DNA from: Duganella sacchari
GTDB taxonomy: Bacteria; Pseudomonadota; Gammaproteobacteria; Burkholderiales; Burkholderiaceae_D
Assembly (NCBI RefSeq): GCF_900143065.1
Contig: NZ_FRCX01000004.1
Span: 248,001-312,000 of the forward strand
DNA length: 64,000 bases
Direction: 5' to 3'
Below are positions 44,230-59,451 of this stretch, one piece after another. Within the stretch, counting starts at the first letter, position 1; each line of letters begins with the position of its first letter. The position numbers were made by a program, and so were the translations under genes. The notes under the pieces were generated by a model. The model was not told where the DNA came from. It saw only the letters and a program-made list of their open reading frames with translations, and ran no database searches.

Positions 44230-44852
44230 AATTCTATACGTCGTCCCGTGCACCCAATCCGCGCCGCGTGGCAATGTTCATCGCGGAAAAGGGGCTGACC
44301 GATATCGCGCAGGTGCAGATCGATCTTGCCACGGTCCAGAACCGCAGTCCGGAATACCTGGCCCTCAATCCGTTTGGCCGTGTGCCGGCGCTGGAACTGG
44401 ATGACGGCCGCATCTTGTGCGAGACGCGCGCCATATGCAGCTGGCTGGAAGGCTATGCGCCGGAACCCAATCTGATGGGCGATGGCTACGATGAGCGCGC
44501 GTTCATCGAGATGACGGACCGCCGCGTGGAACTGCATCTGTTTTACGGCGCCGCCAATTACATCCGCCACACGCATCCAGGGCTGGCCATCCTGGAGCAG
44601 CCGCAGTTTCCCGAATATGGCGCAGTGCAGGGAGAGCGGATGCGCGAAACGGCGCGCTGGCTGGACCAGGTGCTGGCCACGCAACCTTACGTGGCAGGGC
44701 AGCGTTTCACGATTGCGGATATCACCGCCTTCTGCGCGCTGGAGTTTGCACGCGGGCTCATGAAATTCCGGCCGGGGCAGGAAGGCATGGCGCATCTGCA
44801 GGCATGGCGCGACCGCATTGCCGAACGGCCCAGCGCTTCGGTCGTGTATTAA
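44226..44852 (+). CDS. Glutathione S-transferase
   Basis: A 208-residue GST coupled to the upstream one through ATGA. It has [22 protein letters not shown] at the N-terminus, [14 protein letters not shown] around the cis-Pro, [11 protein letters not shown] for glutathione binding and [16 protein letters not shown] in the helical half. It differs clearly from its neighbour, so the pair is not a recent duplicate. Substrate unknown. It converges with the CheR-like gene (4-bp overlap). Confidence 0.9.
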   Translation: MKFYTSSRAPNPRRVAMFIAEKGLTDIAQVQIDLATVQNRSPEYLALNPFGRVPALELDDGRILCETRAICSWLEGYAPEPNLMGDGYDERAFIEMTDRRVELHLFYGAANYIRHTHPGLAILEQPQFPEYGAVQGERMRETARWLDQVLATQPYVAGQRFTIADITAFCALEFARGLMKFRPGQEGMAHLQAWRDRIAERPSASVVY

Positions 44853-45810
44853 GCGACCCGCTTGTACCAGGGCTGGTGCGCGAGGATGGCTTTGTAATCG
44901 CGCGCCAGCGGGTCGTGCTGGTCGAGCGGACGATCAAGGGCCAGCATGCCGAACGGCGCCAGGCTGTCGTGGAATAGCTGGAGCACGCGCTTGCGCAATG
45001 ACGGCCCAAAGTCCGGCAGGGCGCGGTGGCCCAGTATCATCTGGAATTCGTTGAACGAGGCGTCGGTCACCAGATTGTATTGGGACCACGTGATGCGGTT
45101 GCTCAGATGGCTTTTCAGTACGGCGCGGGTGCCGTCCTCACTGACGTCGAAGTAGTCAATCAGTTTGCCGACGCCGCCGCTGCGGATATAGTTCCCCTGC
45201 AGTTCGCCGAGGCGGTCCATGGGCAGGCTGGCTTGCCGGACCTCGGCCAGCATGGCGTCGCTGGCGACCGTGGCATGGATTTCCGTGCGCGTCGCAAGCT
45301 GTTCCTGTTCCAGCAGGATGGCCAGCGTCCAGGCTTGCTGGACGCCCGCGCAGTCGGCCAGCCAGACGCGCGGCAAGGCGGCGCCGTGCAGGCAAATGCC
45401 CAGCGATAGGCGCAGCATCGACACTTCCGCCGCGTTGTCAAACATCAGCGCCGGCGTCACGTACAGCGCGCGCAGCAGGGCGTTATAGGTGGCCTCATCG
45501 TGCAGCACGCGTGATTGCAGGGCCGAGATGGTTGGCAGGCCAAGGCTGGCCTGCAAGGCCTGCACCTTGCGTTCGACCACGGCACGCTCGTAGCCACGGA
45601 AGTCGTAGCCGTGGCATTGGAACAGCGCTTCCAGCAGCAGTTCCAGCTCCAGCTCCTCAACCGTGGACGGCGAATGGCGGCGGGCCGCATGGCCGCCGGA
45701 GACGATGCCGGACGTGCCAATTGATGCCGTCGCCGCCTGCACGCTCGCGTGCGGCGCGGCGGCATCGTCGCCCAGCAGCGCTGCCTTGATGGACGCGAAC
45801 AGCGACGACA

Positions 45811-45811
<1 letters not shown>
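44849..45811 (-). CDS. CheR-like protein with degenerate SAM-binding motif
   Basis: A 320-residue protein from the ATG at 45811, which shares one base with the stop of the hybrid-kinase gene. The helical N-terminal CheR part (LLLEALFQCHGYDFRGYERAVVERKV; residues 50-80) and the overall CheR layout are recognisable. The SAM-binding strand-loop, normally close to CSTGEEPYSLA, reads CAGVQQAWTLA near residue 150; the later motif normally like FCRNVLIYF reads ILGHRALPDF. Both glycine and acidic residues for SAM are lost, so catalysis is doubtful. It may be a scaffold or a binding partner of the upstream kinase. Confidence 0.75.
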
Positions 45812-50712
<4,901 letters not shown>

Positions 50713-50714
50713 GG

Positions 50715-52589
50715 CTATTCCTCGTTGCTTAGGAGGGAAGGTGTAGTGGTGTCCAGATCAGCAATGCTGGTTTGTTCCAGCAGCCCGGCCGCCGGTAGCG
50801 GCGGATAAAACAGTTCGCCCTGGCAGGTGTGGCAGCCCAGCGATTGCAGTACTTCCAGTTGCTGGCGTGTCTCCACGCCCAGCGCCACCACGCGCATGGA
50901 CAGCGCCCTGGCGAGGTGGATGACGGCTGCCACGATGTCGGTGCCGCCTTCGTCGTTGCCGATGCCGTGCACGAAGCTGCGGTCGATTTTCAGCACATTG
51001 AGCTGCCAGCGCTTGCACGCCGCCAGCGACGAGCGCGCGCTGCCGAAATCGTCCAGCGCGATGCGTACGCCGGTGCTGTGCATTTGCGTCAGCATCTGCG
51101 CCAGCGGCTCGGTAGGGCCGAGCAGCAGTTTTTCGTTGAGCTCTATGCCGATGCTGCCGGGCGCCAGGCCATGCTTGCGCATGGCCGGCAGCAACACCTG
51201 CAGCAGGTCCGCATGCAGCTGCGGCGTGGCCAGGTTGAGCCAGATGCACAGCGGTGGCGACTGCGCCGCACCGCTCAGGCTTTGCCACAGCGAGGCTTGC
51301 GAGCAGCACTGTCCCACCACCCAGGCATCGATGCGGTCGAGCAGGGCGCGCTCCTGCACCAGCGGCAGGAAGTGCGCGGCGTCCAGCAGGCCGCGCACCG
51401 GATGGCGCCAGTACAGCAGCGCTTCCGCGGCAATCACGCGGCCGCTGCGCAGATCGACCTGGGGTTCATAATGCAGTTCCAGTTGGCCGGCGGCGAGCGC
51501 CTTGCGCAATTCCAGCGTCCACTGTTCACGTTCACGCTCGCGTACATTGAGCTCTTCATGGAAGAACTGCACCGGCGTGGCGCTGTTCTTCTTGGCGTGG
51601 TACATGGCGGTGTCGGCGTTCTTCATCAACGCCTGGGCGTCGCTGCCGTCCTCCGGATACAGGGCGATGCCAATGCTGGCGGCGGTCTTCAGGCGGTGCT
51701 GCCCGATGTCGAAGGGCAGGGCGCAGGCCAGCTCGATCTTGCGCGCCACGCGGGCGGCGTTGGCGGAGGCCGATTTGCCTTCGATGAGCACGACGAATTC
51801 GTCGCCGCCAAGCCGCGCCACCACGTCGGCCACGCGCACGGCGGCGGTCAGCCGCGCCGCGACCTGGCGTAGCAGCTCGTCGCCGGCCTCGTGGCCGTAG
51901 GTGTCGTTGATCGGCTTGAATTTGTCCAGGTCGAGGAACAGCAGCGCAAAGCCGACGCCGCTGCGGTCGGCGGTGGCGACTGCATGCTCAAGCTGCTGTA
52001 TCAGCGCGCGGCGGTTGATCAGGTTGGTCAGGGCGTCGCGCGTGGACAATTCATGCGCACGCTGCTCCGCCTGTTTGCGCTCCTTGATTTCCTGTTCGAG
52101 TTCGCGGTTGATGCGCTCCAGATCCTGCAGGCGCTGCACGCGCAAGTCCTGGTTGAGCCGCGCCAGCTCTTCGGTCTTGATGCGCAGCTGCATATTCTTC
52201 TTGGCCATTTCCACAAACACCGCTACCTTGGTTTGCAGGATTTGCGGTATCACCGGCGTGAACAGGTAATCGGCCGCACCTTTCTGATAAGCCTTGAGCC
52301 GGTTTAATTCATCCGCATAGTGGGCGGTGATGAAAATAATCGGCGTGCCGGCCGAACGCGGATGCGAGTGGATGGCCTCGGCGGTTTCAAAACCATCCAT
52401 GCCGGGCATGCTGACGTCCAGCAATATCACTGCAAATTCATGCAACAACACCTGGCGCAACGCTTCTTTGCCGGAAGCGGCGGTAATCAATTCATGTAAA
52501 TGCTGATCGGCTGCATCGAGCAGCAAGCTTTCCAGCGCGTACAGGCTGGCCTGATCGTCATTGACGAGGAGAACTTTTGGAATCTGCAC
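50715..52589 (-). CDS. REC-GGDEF-EAL protein, cyclic-di-GMP signalling
   Basis: A 624-residue cytoplasmic protein. The receiver (1-125) has [19 protein letters not shown] with phospho-Asp, but the usual Lys is replaced in YLFTPV. A coiled coil leads to a GGDEF domain with an intact RLGGDEF near residue 265. The EAL domain has EALLYWRHP and [10 protein letters not shown], but the glutamate of the consensus AEGVE is Leu 570 in VALGVET, so phosphodiesterase activity is doubtful. It may therefore make rather than break cyclic-di-GMP. It lies 2 bp before the hybrid kinase gene in one operon. Confidence 0.92.
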   Translation of the reverse strand: MQIPKVLLVNDDQASLYALESLLLDAADQHLHELITAASGKEALRQVLLHEFAVILLDVSMPGMDGFETAEAIHSHPRSAGTPIIFITAHYADELNRLKAYQKGAADYLFTPVIPQILQTKVAVFVEMAKKNMQLRIKTEELARLNQDLRVQRLQDLERINRELEQEIKERKQAEQRAHELSTRDALTNLINRRALIQQLEHAVATADRSGVGFALLFLDLDKFKPINDTYGHEAGDELLRQVAARLTAAVRVADVVARLGGDEFVVLIEGKSASANAARVARKIELACALPFDIGQHRLKTAASIGIALYPEDGSDAQALMKNADTAMYHAKKNSATPVQFFHEELNVREREREQWTLELRKALAAGQLELHYEPQVDLRSGRVIAAEALLYWRHPVRGLLDAAHFLPLVQERALLDRIDAWVVGQCCSQASLWQSLSGAAQSPPLCIWLNLATPQLHADLLQVLLPAMRKHGLAPGSIGIELNEKLLLGPTEPLAQMLTQMHSTGVRIALDDFGSARSSLAACKRWQLNVLKIDRSFVHGIGNDEGGTDIVAAVIHLARALSMRVVALGVETRQQLEVLQSLGCHTCQGELFYPPLPAAGLLEQTSIADLDTTTPSLLSNEE

Positions 52590-52899
52590 GGCGGCGTCGA
52601 AGATAGCGGTTTGGAAGGTAAAAAGATACTCTTGTAAGGTAGAGAGTCAAGCAAAAATTGTGCACTGCCGCAAGGCGCATGCGGTTATTATTTTATCGTT
52701 TTACCAACTGTTTTTCCATCTTTTATAGCCTGAAAATATTATCGGAATTAAATTTTCCTGTGCGCACGATTGACAGTAATTGCTTGTATTCAAGAAGTAA
52801 TTAATTTCAAATTCTCACCAATTCTTCCTCTGGTTCCTATGCAGCATTAATAGTATGCTGCTGTGATGCAAAAGAATTCCGTTTTTAAAGTGATCCTGC
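52590..52899. promoter_or_regulatory. Divergent AT-rich promoter region of the signalling island
   Basis: This 310-bp gap is much richer in AT than its neighbours and has no gene. It should carry promoters for the leftward GGDEF-EAL operon and the rightward CHASE kinase. A TTGACA element is present at about 52770, but a well-spaced -10 box is not evident. No clear repeat or terminator is seen. Confidence 0.45.
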
Positions 52900-55800
52900 A
52901 TGTTCAAAACAACTAACAGGGGGAAAGCGGTCACGGGTTCGCGCCTGATTTTTTGGGGCGTGGGCTTCGCATTGGCAACCGGGATGGGCGCTGCGTTGTA
53001 CGGCACGGCCGCCAAAACGGTGGATGCCGATGCGGCACTGCGGTTTGAAAATCTGGCGCGCAGCACGCAGTACGGCATTTCTGCGCGCATCAAATCGTAT
53101 TCCGACCTCACGCGCGGCCTGGCGGCGCTGTTCCAGACTTCGGACCACATCACGCGCGAACAGTTCCACCAGTATGTGGTGAACCTGGATATTGCGCGCT
53201 ATTTCCCGGCGATCGAGGCGCTGACCTGGGCGCCGCTGGTCCAGGATGCGCAGCGAGATGCGTTTGTGGCCAGCGTGCGCGCGGAAGGCTATCCGGCGTT
53301 TGACATCAAGCCGGCGGGCCGGCGCGACCAGTATGCGGTGCTGACCTATCTGGAGCCGTCTTCCCTGGTGGAAGAGCGGCTTGGGGTCGATATCGCCGCC
53401 AATCCGCTGGTCGCCAAGATGCTGAACGGTGCGCGTGACAGTGGGCTGGTGGCCGCATCCGGCTTGCCGATCGTGGTGCGGCAACCGACGCCGCATTTCG
53501 GTCTGGGCGTACGCCTGCCTGTCTATCGCCGCAATATGCGCCTGGGGACGGTCGATGAGCGGCGCGCGGCCTATCTCGGTTCGGTGGGCGCCGGTTTCAG
53601 CATCCCGCGTCTGGTCCAGGGCGCGATTGACGAGATGACGGTGCGCCAGGTCCATCTGACCTTGTACGCGGACGGCAGTACGGATGTCGAACAGCGCCGG
53701 CTGGTGATCGAAAAGACGGACCGCCTGCTGTTCAACGATAACGGCGCCATGGAGGCAACGCCGTTGCCGGCCGCTGAGTTGGACAAGTATTTCGAAACCG
53801 TGCTGCCGATCGACTTCAACGGCAGCTTGTGGAAAGCGCATTTCCAGGTGAAGAAAGAGGCGTTGCTGACCGGCTTTGACCTGTACTTCCCGCGCATCGC
53901 CGCGCTCACGGGGTTTGCCGGCACGCTGCTGTTGTACAGCTATGTGTTCGTGCTGTATGCGTCGCGCCGGCGCGCGCTCAAGCAAGGCCTGTTGCTGGAC
54001 ACGGTGCTCAACAACGTTGACGCGCATGTCTACATGAAGGACCAGAACCGGCGCTATATCTATGTGAACGCGCGCATGGCCGAGTCCATGGGTTTGCCGG
54101 TCGAGGACATCATCGGCAAGCGTGACCGCGAGCTGATGCCGGCCAACGTGGCCGATGCGGCGTGGGCGCAGGAACGGCCGATCTTTGCGGACCTGGTCAA
54201 GCGCTCGGGCGAGTCGCAGTATGTGGACCGCAACGGCGAGGTGCAGCACCAGTGGACCGTCAAGGTGCCGGTGGAGCTGGGACGCTCGTCCACGGCCGTG
54301 ATCGGGCTGGCGACCGACGTTACGGCGCTGCATAAGCTCAAGGATGAAGCGGATGCCGCCAACCAGGCCAAGAGCGACTTCCTGTCGAATATGAGCCATG
54401 AGATCCGCACGCCGATGAATTCGATTATCGGCATGGCGCACCTGGCGCTGAAGACGGTGACCCATCCCAAGCAGCGCGACTATCTGCAGAAGATTTACCA
54501 TTCGGGCCAGCATCTGCTGGGCATCATCAACGACATCCTGGACTTCTCCAAGATCGAGGCGGGCAAGATGGACCTGGAGGTGCTGGACTTTACGCTGGAT
54601 GCGCTGCTGGCCAATATCTCCAGCCAGCTGGGCGAGAGCGCGCAGGCCAAGGGACTGGAGCTGGTCTACGAGATCTGGCCAGGCCTGTCGCATCAGCTGC
54701 GTGGCGATCCGCTGCGGCTGGAGCAGGTGCTGCTCAACTTCACCAGCAATGCCATCAAGTTTTCCGAAGACGGCAAAGTCATTATCCGCGCGCGTCCGGT
54801 CGAGGAACGCGACAGCAATATCATGGTGCGCTTCGAGGTGGTGGATCATGGCATCGGCATGACGCCGGAGCAGGTGGCGCAGCTGTTCCAGTCCTTCCAC
54901 CAGGCCGATACGTCGACCACGCGGCGCTACGGCGGCACGGGACTGGGCCTGGTCATCAGCAAGCAGCTGGCGGAGCTCATGGGCGGCGGCGTTGGTGTCG
55001 ACAGCAAGCCGGGCGAGGGCAGCACCTTCTGGTTTACTGCGCGCCTGGCCAAGGGCGTGCGCTTCCTGCAGCAGAGCGACGAGTTGGTGCAGCCGGATGT
55101 GCTGGATAGCATACGCGGCGCCTCGATCCTGCTGGTCGAGGACAATATCTTCAGCCAGCAGGTGGGGCAGGAACTGCTGGAGGATGCCGGCGCCACGGTC
55201 TGCGTGGCCAACAACGGCAAGGAAGCCATCGATCTGATGCTCAAGGAGCGCTTCGACTGCGTATTGATGGATGTGCAGATGCCGGTAATGGACGGCTACG
55301 AAGCCACGCGCCTGATACGCGCCCACCCCAAGCTGTCGGCGACGCTGATTATCGCGATGACCGCCAACGCCGGCCGCGATGACCAGCAGCGCTGCCTGGA
55401 TGCGGGCATGGACGAATTTGTCACCAAGCCCATTGCGCCCAAGCTGCTGTTCGATATGCTGGCCAAGTGGATGAGCCAGCGCGCGCGTGCGGCCAACCCG
55501 CCGCGCAAGCCGGTGCCGCCGCCGCCGTCCTATTTCTCGGTGCCGGAAGGGGCGGCCGTGCTGCCGGTATTTGTACCGCGCCAGACGGCGCCGTCGGCGC
55601 CGGCCATGCCGATGGTGATTGCGGCGCCGGCGCCGGACCCGGAAGCGCCGGTCGAGATGTTTGATGTCGCGGCGCTGGCCGAGACCTTCTCCGGCAAGCC
55701 GGACAAGATGCGCAAATACGCCGCGCTGTTCCTGACTTCCGCGCGCGACGGCCTGCAGGAAATCGACGAGGCGCTGGCCATGGAAGACCTGGCGCATCTG

Positions 55801-56001
55801 TCGGAACTGGGTCACCGCACCAAGTCTGCTGCGCGCGCGGTGGGCGCCATGCAGTTCGGGAATCTGTGCCTGGCGCTGGAAAAAGTCCGTCACGACCCGG
55901 ATGCCGGCAATGCCCGCCGCATCGTCGGCGAACTGCACGCCATGCTGGATGTGCTGGATCAACTGGTGGAGCAGGAACTGCTGGCATACGACCCGGGCTA
56001 G
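52900..56001 (+). CDS. CHASE-PAS hybrid sensor kinase with receiver and HPt domains
   Basis: A 1033-residue inner-membrane kinase. An N-terminal membrane helix ([18 protein letters not shown]) and a second near residue 340 flank a periplasmic CHASE domain ([13 protein letters not shown] near residue 107). A PAS domain ([20 protein letters not shown]) precedes HisKA ([16 protein letters not shown], His 500) and HATPase ([19 protein letters not shown]). A receiver ([24 protein letters not shown]) and a C-terminal HPt domain ([13 protein letters not shown]) complete a phosphorelay. CHASE domains sense small ligands. It is divergent from the GGDEF-EAL/HAMP-kinase operon. Confidence 0.92.
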   Translation: MFKTTNRGKAVTGSRLIFWGVGFALATGMGAALYGTAAKTVDADAALRFENLARSTQYGISARIKSYSDLTRGLAALFQTSDHITREQFHQYVVNLDIARYFPAIEALTWAPLVQDAQRDAFVASVRAEGYPAFDIKPAGRRDQYAVLTYLEPSSLVEERLGVDIAANPLVAKMLNGARDSGLVAASGLPIVVRQPTPHFGLGVRLPVYRRNMRLGTVDERRAAYLGSVGAGFSIPRLVQGAIDEMTVRQVHLTLYADGSTDVEQRRLVIEKTDRLLFNDNGAMEATPLPAAELDKYFETVLPIDFNGSLWKAHFQVKKEALLTGFDLYFPRIAALTGFAGTLLLYSYVFVLYASRRRALKQGLLLDTVLNNVDAHVYMKDQNRRYIYVNARMAESMGLPVEDIIGKRDRELMPANVADAAWAQERPIFADLVKRSGESQYVDRNGEVQHQWTVKVPVELGRSSTAVIGLATDVTALHKLKDEADAANQAKSDFLSNMSHEIRTPMNSIIGMAHLALKTVTHPKQRDYLQKIYHSGQHLLGIINDILDFSKIEAGKMDLEVLDFTLDALLANISSQLGESAQAKGLELVYEIWPGLSHQLRGDPLRLEQVLLNFTSNAIKFSEDGKVIIRARPVEERDSNIMVRFEVVDHGIGMTPEQVAQLFQSFHQADTSTTRRYGGTGLGLVISKQLAELMGGGVGVDSKPGEGSTFWFTARLAKGVRFLQQSDELVQPDVLDSIRGASILLVEDNIFSQQVGQELLEDAGATVCVANNGKEAIDLMLKERFDCVLMDVQMPVMDGYEATRLIRAHPKLSATLIIAMTANAGRDDQQRCLDAGMDEFVTKPIAPKLLFDMLAKWMSQRARAANPPRKPVPPPPSYFSVPEGAAVLPVFVPRQTAPSAPAMPMVIAAPAPDPEAPVEMFDVAALAETFSGKPDKMRKYAALFLTSARDGLQEIDEALAMEDLAHLSELGHRTKSAARAVGAMQFGNLCLALEKVRHDPDAGNARRIVGELHAMLDVLDQLVEQELLAYDPG

Positions 56002-56037
56002 AGCGATAATAGGGGCTTGACCATAACGAAGAGCCCT

Positions 56038-59000
56038 ATGCACCCTGGCATCACCCCCGGCTTGCTGATTTTGCACGGTAATCAGATGGAGCAATTGCGC
56101 GCCGCCGTTTTTCAATGGCTGCGCAATCATCCGCTCGGGGCGCTGGAGTCGGAAATCTTCCTGGTGCAGTCGAACGGTGTGGCCGAGTGGCTGAAAATTG
56201 CGCTGGCCGAGGAAATCGGCATCTGCGCGGCCTCGCGCGTGGCGCTGCCCGCCCGTTTTCTATGGGACGCCTATCGCGGCATGCTGGGCCGCGACCGCGT
56301 GCCGCCCATTTCCGCTTTCGATAAAGGCCCGCTGACCTGGCGCTTGATGCGGCTGTTGCCGACCTTGCTGGCCGAGCCGGTGTTTGCGCCGCTGCGTCAC
56401 TTCCTCGCGGACGGCGAGGCGGAGCGCCGCTTGCAGCTGGCCGAGCGTCTGGCCGACTTGTTCGACCAGTATCAGGTGTACCGCGCCGACTGGCTGGATG
56501 ACTGGGCTGCGGGCCGCGACCAGATGCGTACTGCGCGCGGCGAGCTTGTGCCGCTGCCGGAAGACCAGCGCTGGCAGGCGCAGTTGTGGCGGTCGGTGAT
56601 TGCGGATGTGGAGCCGCACGAGCGCGGACTGGGCCGTGCCACCGTGCACACGGAATTTGTACGTGCCAGCGCGGCGGGCGAGCAACCGCTGGGCCGTCTG
56701 CCGCGCCGGGTGGTGATCTTTGGCGTCTCGGCGCTGCCGTTCCAGACCTTGCAGGCGCTGGCGTCAATCGCCCGTTATACCCAGGTGCTGCTGGCGGTGC
56801 CGAATCCCTGCCAGTACTACTGGGGCGACATCATCGAAGGCCGCGACCTGCTGCGCAGCGCGCATCGGCGCCAGCAGCTGCGCAATGGCCAGGATCTGGG
56901 CCAGATTCCGCTGGAAGAACTGCACGCGCACAGTCATCCGCTGCTCGCGAGCTGGGGACGCCAGGGCCGTGACTTCGTGCGTATGCTCGATGAATTTGAC
57001 GAAGGCGCGCAGGCTGCTGCCGCTGAAAACGATGAGGTGGCGCCGCTGCGCGTGGATCTGTTCAGTGAAGGCGAGGGCGATACGCTGCTGACGCAGGTGC
57101 AGGCCGCAGTGCGCGAGCTGCTGCCGATGTCCGAGCATCCGCATACGCCGCCGTCCGATGACGACCGTTCCATCGAATTCCACGTCACCCACAGCGTGCA
57201 GCGCGAGGTGGAAGTGCTGCACGACCAGCTGCTCAAGATGTTTGCCGATGCGGAGCAAAACGGCCGTCCGCTGCGTCCACGCGATGTGGTGGTGATGGTG
57301 CCGGACATCGACACCTTCTCGGCCGCCATCCACGCCGTATTTGCCCAGCACCGCCGCAACGATGCGCGCTATATCCCGTTTGAAATCGGCGACGTCAACG
57401 ACCGCAGCGTCAATCCACTGCTGGTGGCGCTGGAGTGGCTGCTGCGGTTGCCGCAACAGCGTTGCCGGCAAAGCGAAGTCCGCGACCTGCTGGACGTGCC
57501 GGCGCTGGCCGCCCGTTTTGGCCTGCATGAAGACGACTTGCCGACGCTGGGCCGCTGGATCGAAGGCTCCGGCGTGCGCTGGGGGCTGGATCAGCAGCAC
57601 CGCAGCGGCCTGGGGCTCGGTCCGGCCGGTGAGCAGAATGCCTGGATTTTCGGCGTGCGCCGCATGCTGCTCGGCTATGCCAGCGGCGCGTCGGGCAGCT
57701 ATGCCGGTATCGAACCGTATGCGGAAGTGGGCGGCCTCGATGCGGCGCTGGCGGGTTCGCTGGCGCAGATGGTGGAGGCGTTGCTGCACTGGCGTGCCAT
57801 GCTGGCGGAGCCGCACACGCCGGCCGAGTGGGGCGTGCAGGCGCGTGCGCTGCTGGCAGCCTTCTTCAAAGCCAACGAGGAGGGCGACCGCCTCACATTG
57901 GCACAGCTGGACGATGCCCTCAACAAATGGCTGGATACCTGTGAGGGCGCCGGCTACGAGGAGGCCGTGCCATTGGCCGTGCTGCGCGAAGCCTGGCTGG
58001 GATTGATGGACGAGCCGACGCTGAACCACCAGTTCGTTTCCGGCGGCGTGACCTTCTGTACGCTGATGCCGATGCGCGCGGTGCCGTTCCGCGTGGTCTG
58101 CCTGCTCGGCATGAACGACGGCGATTTTCCGCGCCGCGCGCCGAAGGCCGACTTTGACCTGCTGGCGCTGCCGGGCATGGCGCGGCCAGGCGATCGCTCG
58201 CGGCGCGACGATGACCGCTATCTGATGCTGGAGGCTGTGCTGGCGGCGCGTGACAAGCTGTATATCAGCTGGGTAGGGCGCAATGTGCGCGATAACAGTG
58301 AGCAGCCGCCGTCGGTGCTGGTGTCGCAGCTGCGCGATTATCTGGCCAATGGCTGGGAGCTGGATCTGCATGTCCGCACCACGGAGCACGCCTTGCAACC
58401 GTTCAGCCGCCGCTATTTTGAGGATGGCGGCCTGCTCACCTACGCGCGCGAATGGCGCGAGGCGCACGGCGAGGAAACCATCGCGACGGAGGCCACAGAA
58501 CTGCCGCCGTTCGATATCGACGACAAACTCCGCCTCAAGCTGGGCAGCCTGCATAACTTCCTGCGCCAGCCCGTGCGTTTCTTCTTCCGCCAGCGGCTTG
58601 GCGTGATGTTCGGCGAAGCCGCGCTGGTGGGCGAGGACGAGGAACCGTTCTCCCTCAATGCGCTGGAGCGCTATCTGCTGGAAGACACCATGCTCGATGA
58701 CGGCGAGACGCCGGAAGAAATCGACCAGGTCTACGACAAGCTCACGCAACGCGCCGAACGCCTTGCGCGCGAGGGTGTGCTGCCGATTGGCCTGATCGGC
58801 CAGCAGTACCAGCACCAGCTGGTGGAAGCCCTGGTGCCGGTGCGCTGCGCGTGGCTGACGCTGCGCCAGTATTACGATAGGCCGGCGCCCAAGGTGGCGC
58901 TGAATCTCCAACTGGCCGGCGTGCCGCTGGATGACTGGATCGATCAGCTGCGGAAAAACGAGAGCGAGACGGTGTGGCTGGCGCAGATGTCGTCGCGCGT

Positions 59001-59451
59001 GGCCGACAAGCAGGGCAAGCCGCGCGGCGATAAATTGATTGCGATGTGGCTGCGCCAGCTGGCGGTATCCGCCACCGGCATGCAGGTGACGGGTTATCTG
59101 GTGGCGCGCGATGCAATCGTCACCATGAACCCGCTCGATCCCGCGCAGGCGCAGGAGGCGTTACGCGAGCTGGTGTGCCTGTGGCGCGACGGCATGAACC
59201 GCCCGCTGCCAACTGCCTGCAAGACCGCGCTGGCGCTGGTGCAGGGGGGCGATCCGCGCGCTGTCTATGATGGCGGTTTTGAGGTCAACGGCGAAAATGA
59301 GGACCTGTGCCTGGCGCGTTTGTGGCCAGACTTCTCTTCGCTGAGCAGCGAACCGGATTTTGACGATGTATCGCGCGCCCTGTATGGGCCACTGGCGGAC
59401 TGGATGGAGCAGCATATCAAGGTAGAGCAAATTGACGGCGAGAGCGCGTAA
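56038..59451 (+). CDS. recC: Exodeoxyribonuclease V gamma subunit RecC
   Basis: A 1137-residue subunit of RecBCD, which processes double-strand breaks and recognises Chi. The N-terminus HPGITPGLLILHGNQMEQLRAAV and segments such as EIFLVQSNGVAEWLKIALAEE and PFRVVCLLGMNDGDFPRR are RecC hallmarks. RecC is a catalytically inactive helicase-like fold with no Walker A, as here. The ATG at 56038 (GAAGAG upstream) is preferred to the TTG at 56017. It overlaps recB by one base (TAATG). Confidence 0.95.
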   Translation: MHPGITPGLLILHGNQMEQLRAAVFQWLRNHPLGALESEIFLVQSNGVAEWLKIALAEEIGICAASRVALPARFLWDAYRGMLGRDRVPPISAFDKGPLTWRLMRLLPTLLAEPVFAPLRHFLADGEAERRLQLAERLADLFDQYQVYRADWLDDWAAGRDQMRTARGELVPLPEDQRWQAQLWRSVIADVEPHERGLGRATVHTEFVRASAAGEQPLGRLPRRVVIFGVSALPFQTLQALASIARYTQVLLAVPNPCQYYWGDIIEGRDLLRSAHRRQQLRNGQDLGQIPLEELHAHSHPLLASWGRQGRDFVRMLDEFDEGAQAAAAENDEVAPLRVDLFSEGEGDTLLTQVQAAVRELLPMSEHPHTPPSDDDRSIEFHVTHSVQREVEVLHDQLLKMFADAEQNGRPLRPRDVVVMVPDIDTFSAAIHAVFAQHRRNDARYIPFEIGDVNDRSVNPLLVALEWLLRLPQQRCRQSEVRDLLDVPALAARFGLHEDDLPTLGRWIEGSGVRWGLDQQHRSGLGLGPAGEQNAWIFGVRRMLLGYASGASGSYAGIEPYAEVGGLDAALAGSLAQMVEALLHWRAMLAEPHTPAEWGVQARALLAAFFKANEEGDRLTLAQLDDALNKWLDTCEGAGYEEAVPLAVLREAWLGLMDEPTLNHQFVSGGVTFCTLMPMRAVPFRVVCLLGMNDGDFPRRAPKADFDLLALPGMARPGDRSRRDDDRYLMLEAVLAARDKLYISWVGRNVRDNSEQPPSVLVSQLRDYLANGWELDLHVRTTEHALQPFSRRYFEDGGLLTYAREWREAHGEETIATEATELPPFDIDDKLRLKLGSLHNFLRQPVRFFFRQRLGVMFGEAALVGEDEEPFSLNALERYLLEDTMLDDGETPEEIDQVYDKLTQRAERLAREGVLPIGLIGQQYQHQLVEALVPVRCAWLTLRQYYDRPAPKVALNLQLAGVPLDDWIDQLRKNESETVWLAQMSSRVADKQGKPRGDKLIAMWLRQLAVSATGMQVTGYLVARDAIVTMNPLDPAQAQEALRELVCLWRDGMNRPLPTACKTALALVQGGDPRAVYDGGFEVNGENEDLCLARLWPDFSSLSSEPDFDDVSRALYGPLADWMEQHIKVEQIDGESA

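Noticed and set aside
56017..56037. TTG start for RecC at 56017
   Set aside because: The ATG at 56038 has a better ribosome-binding site and matches the RecC N-terminus; the extra residues look non-coding.
52885..56130. Open frame of more than 1000 codons opposite the CHASE hybrid kinase
   Set aside because: Antisense to a clear kinase gene; composition is that of a shadow frame.
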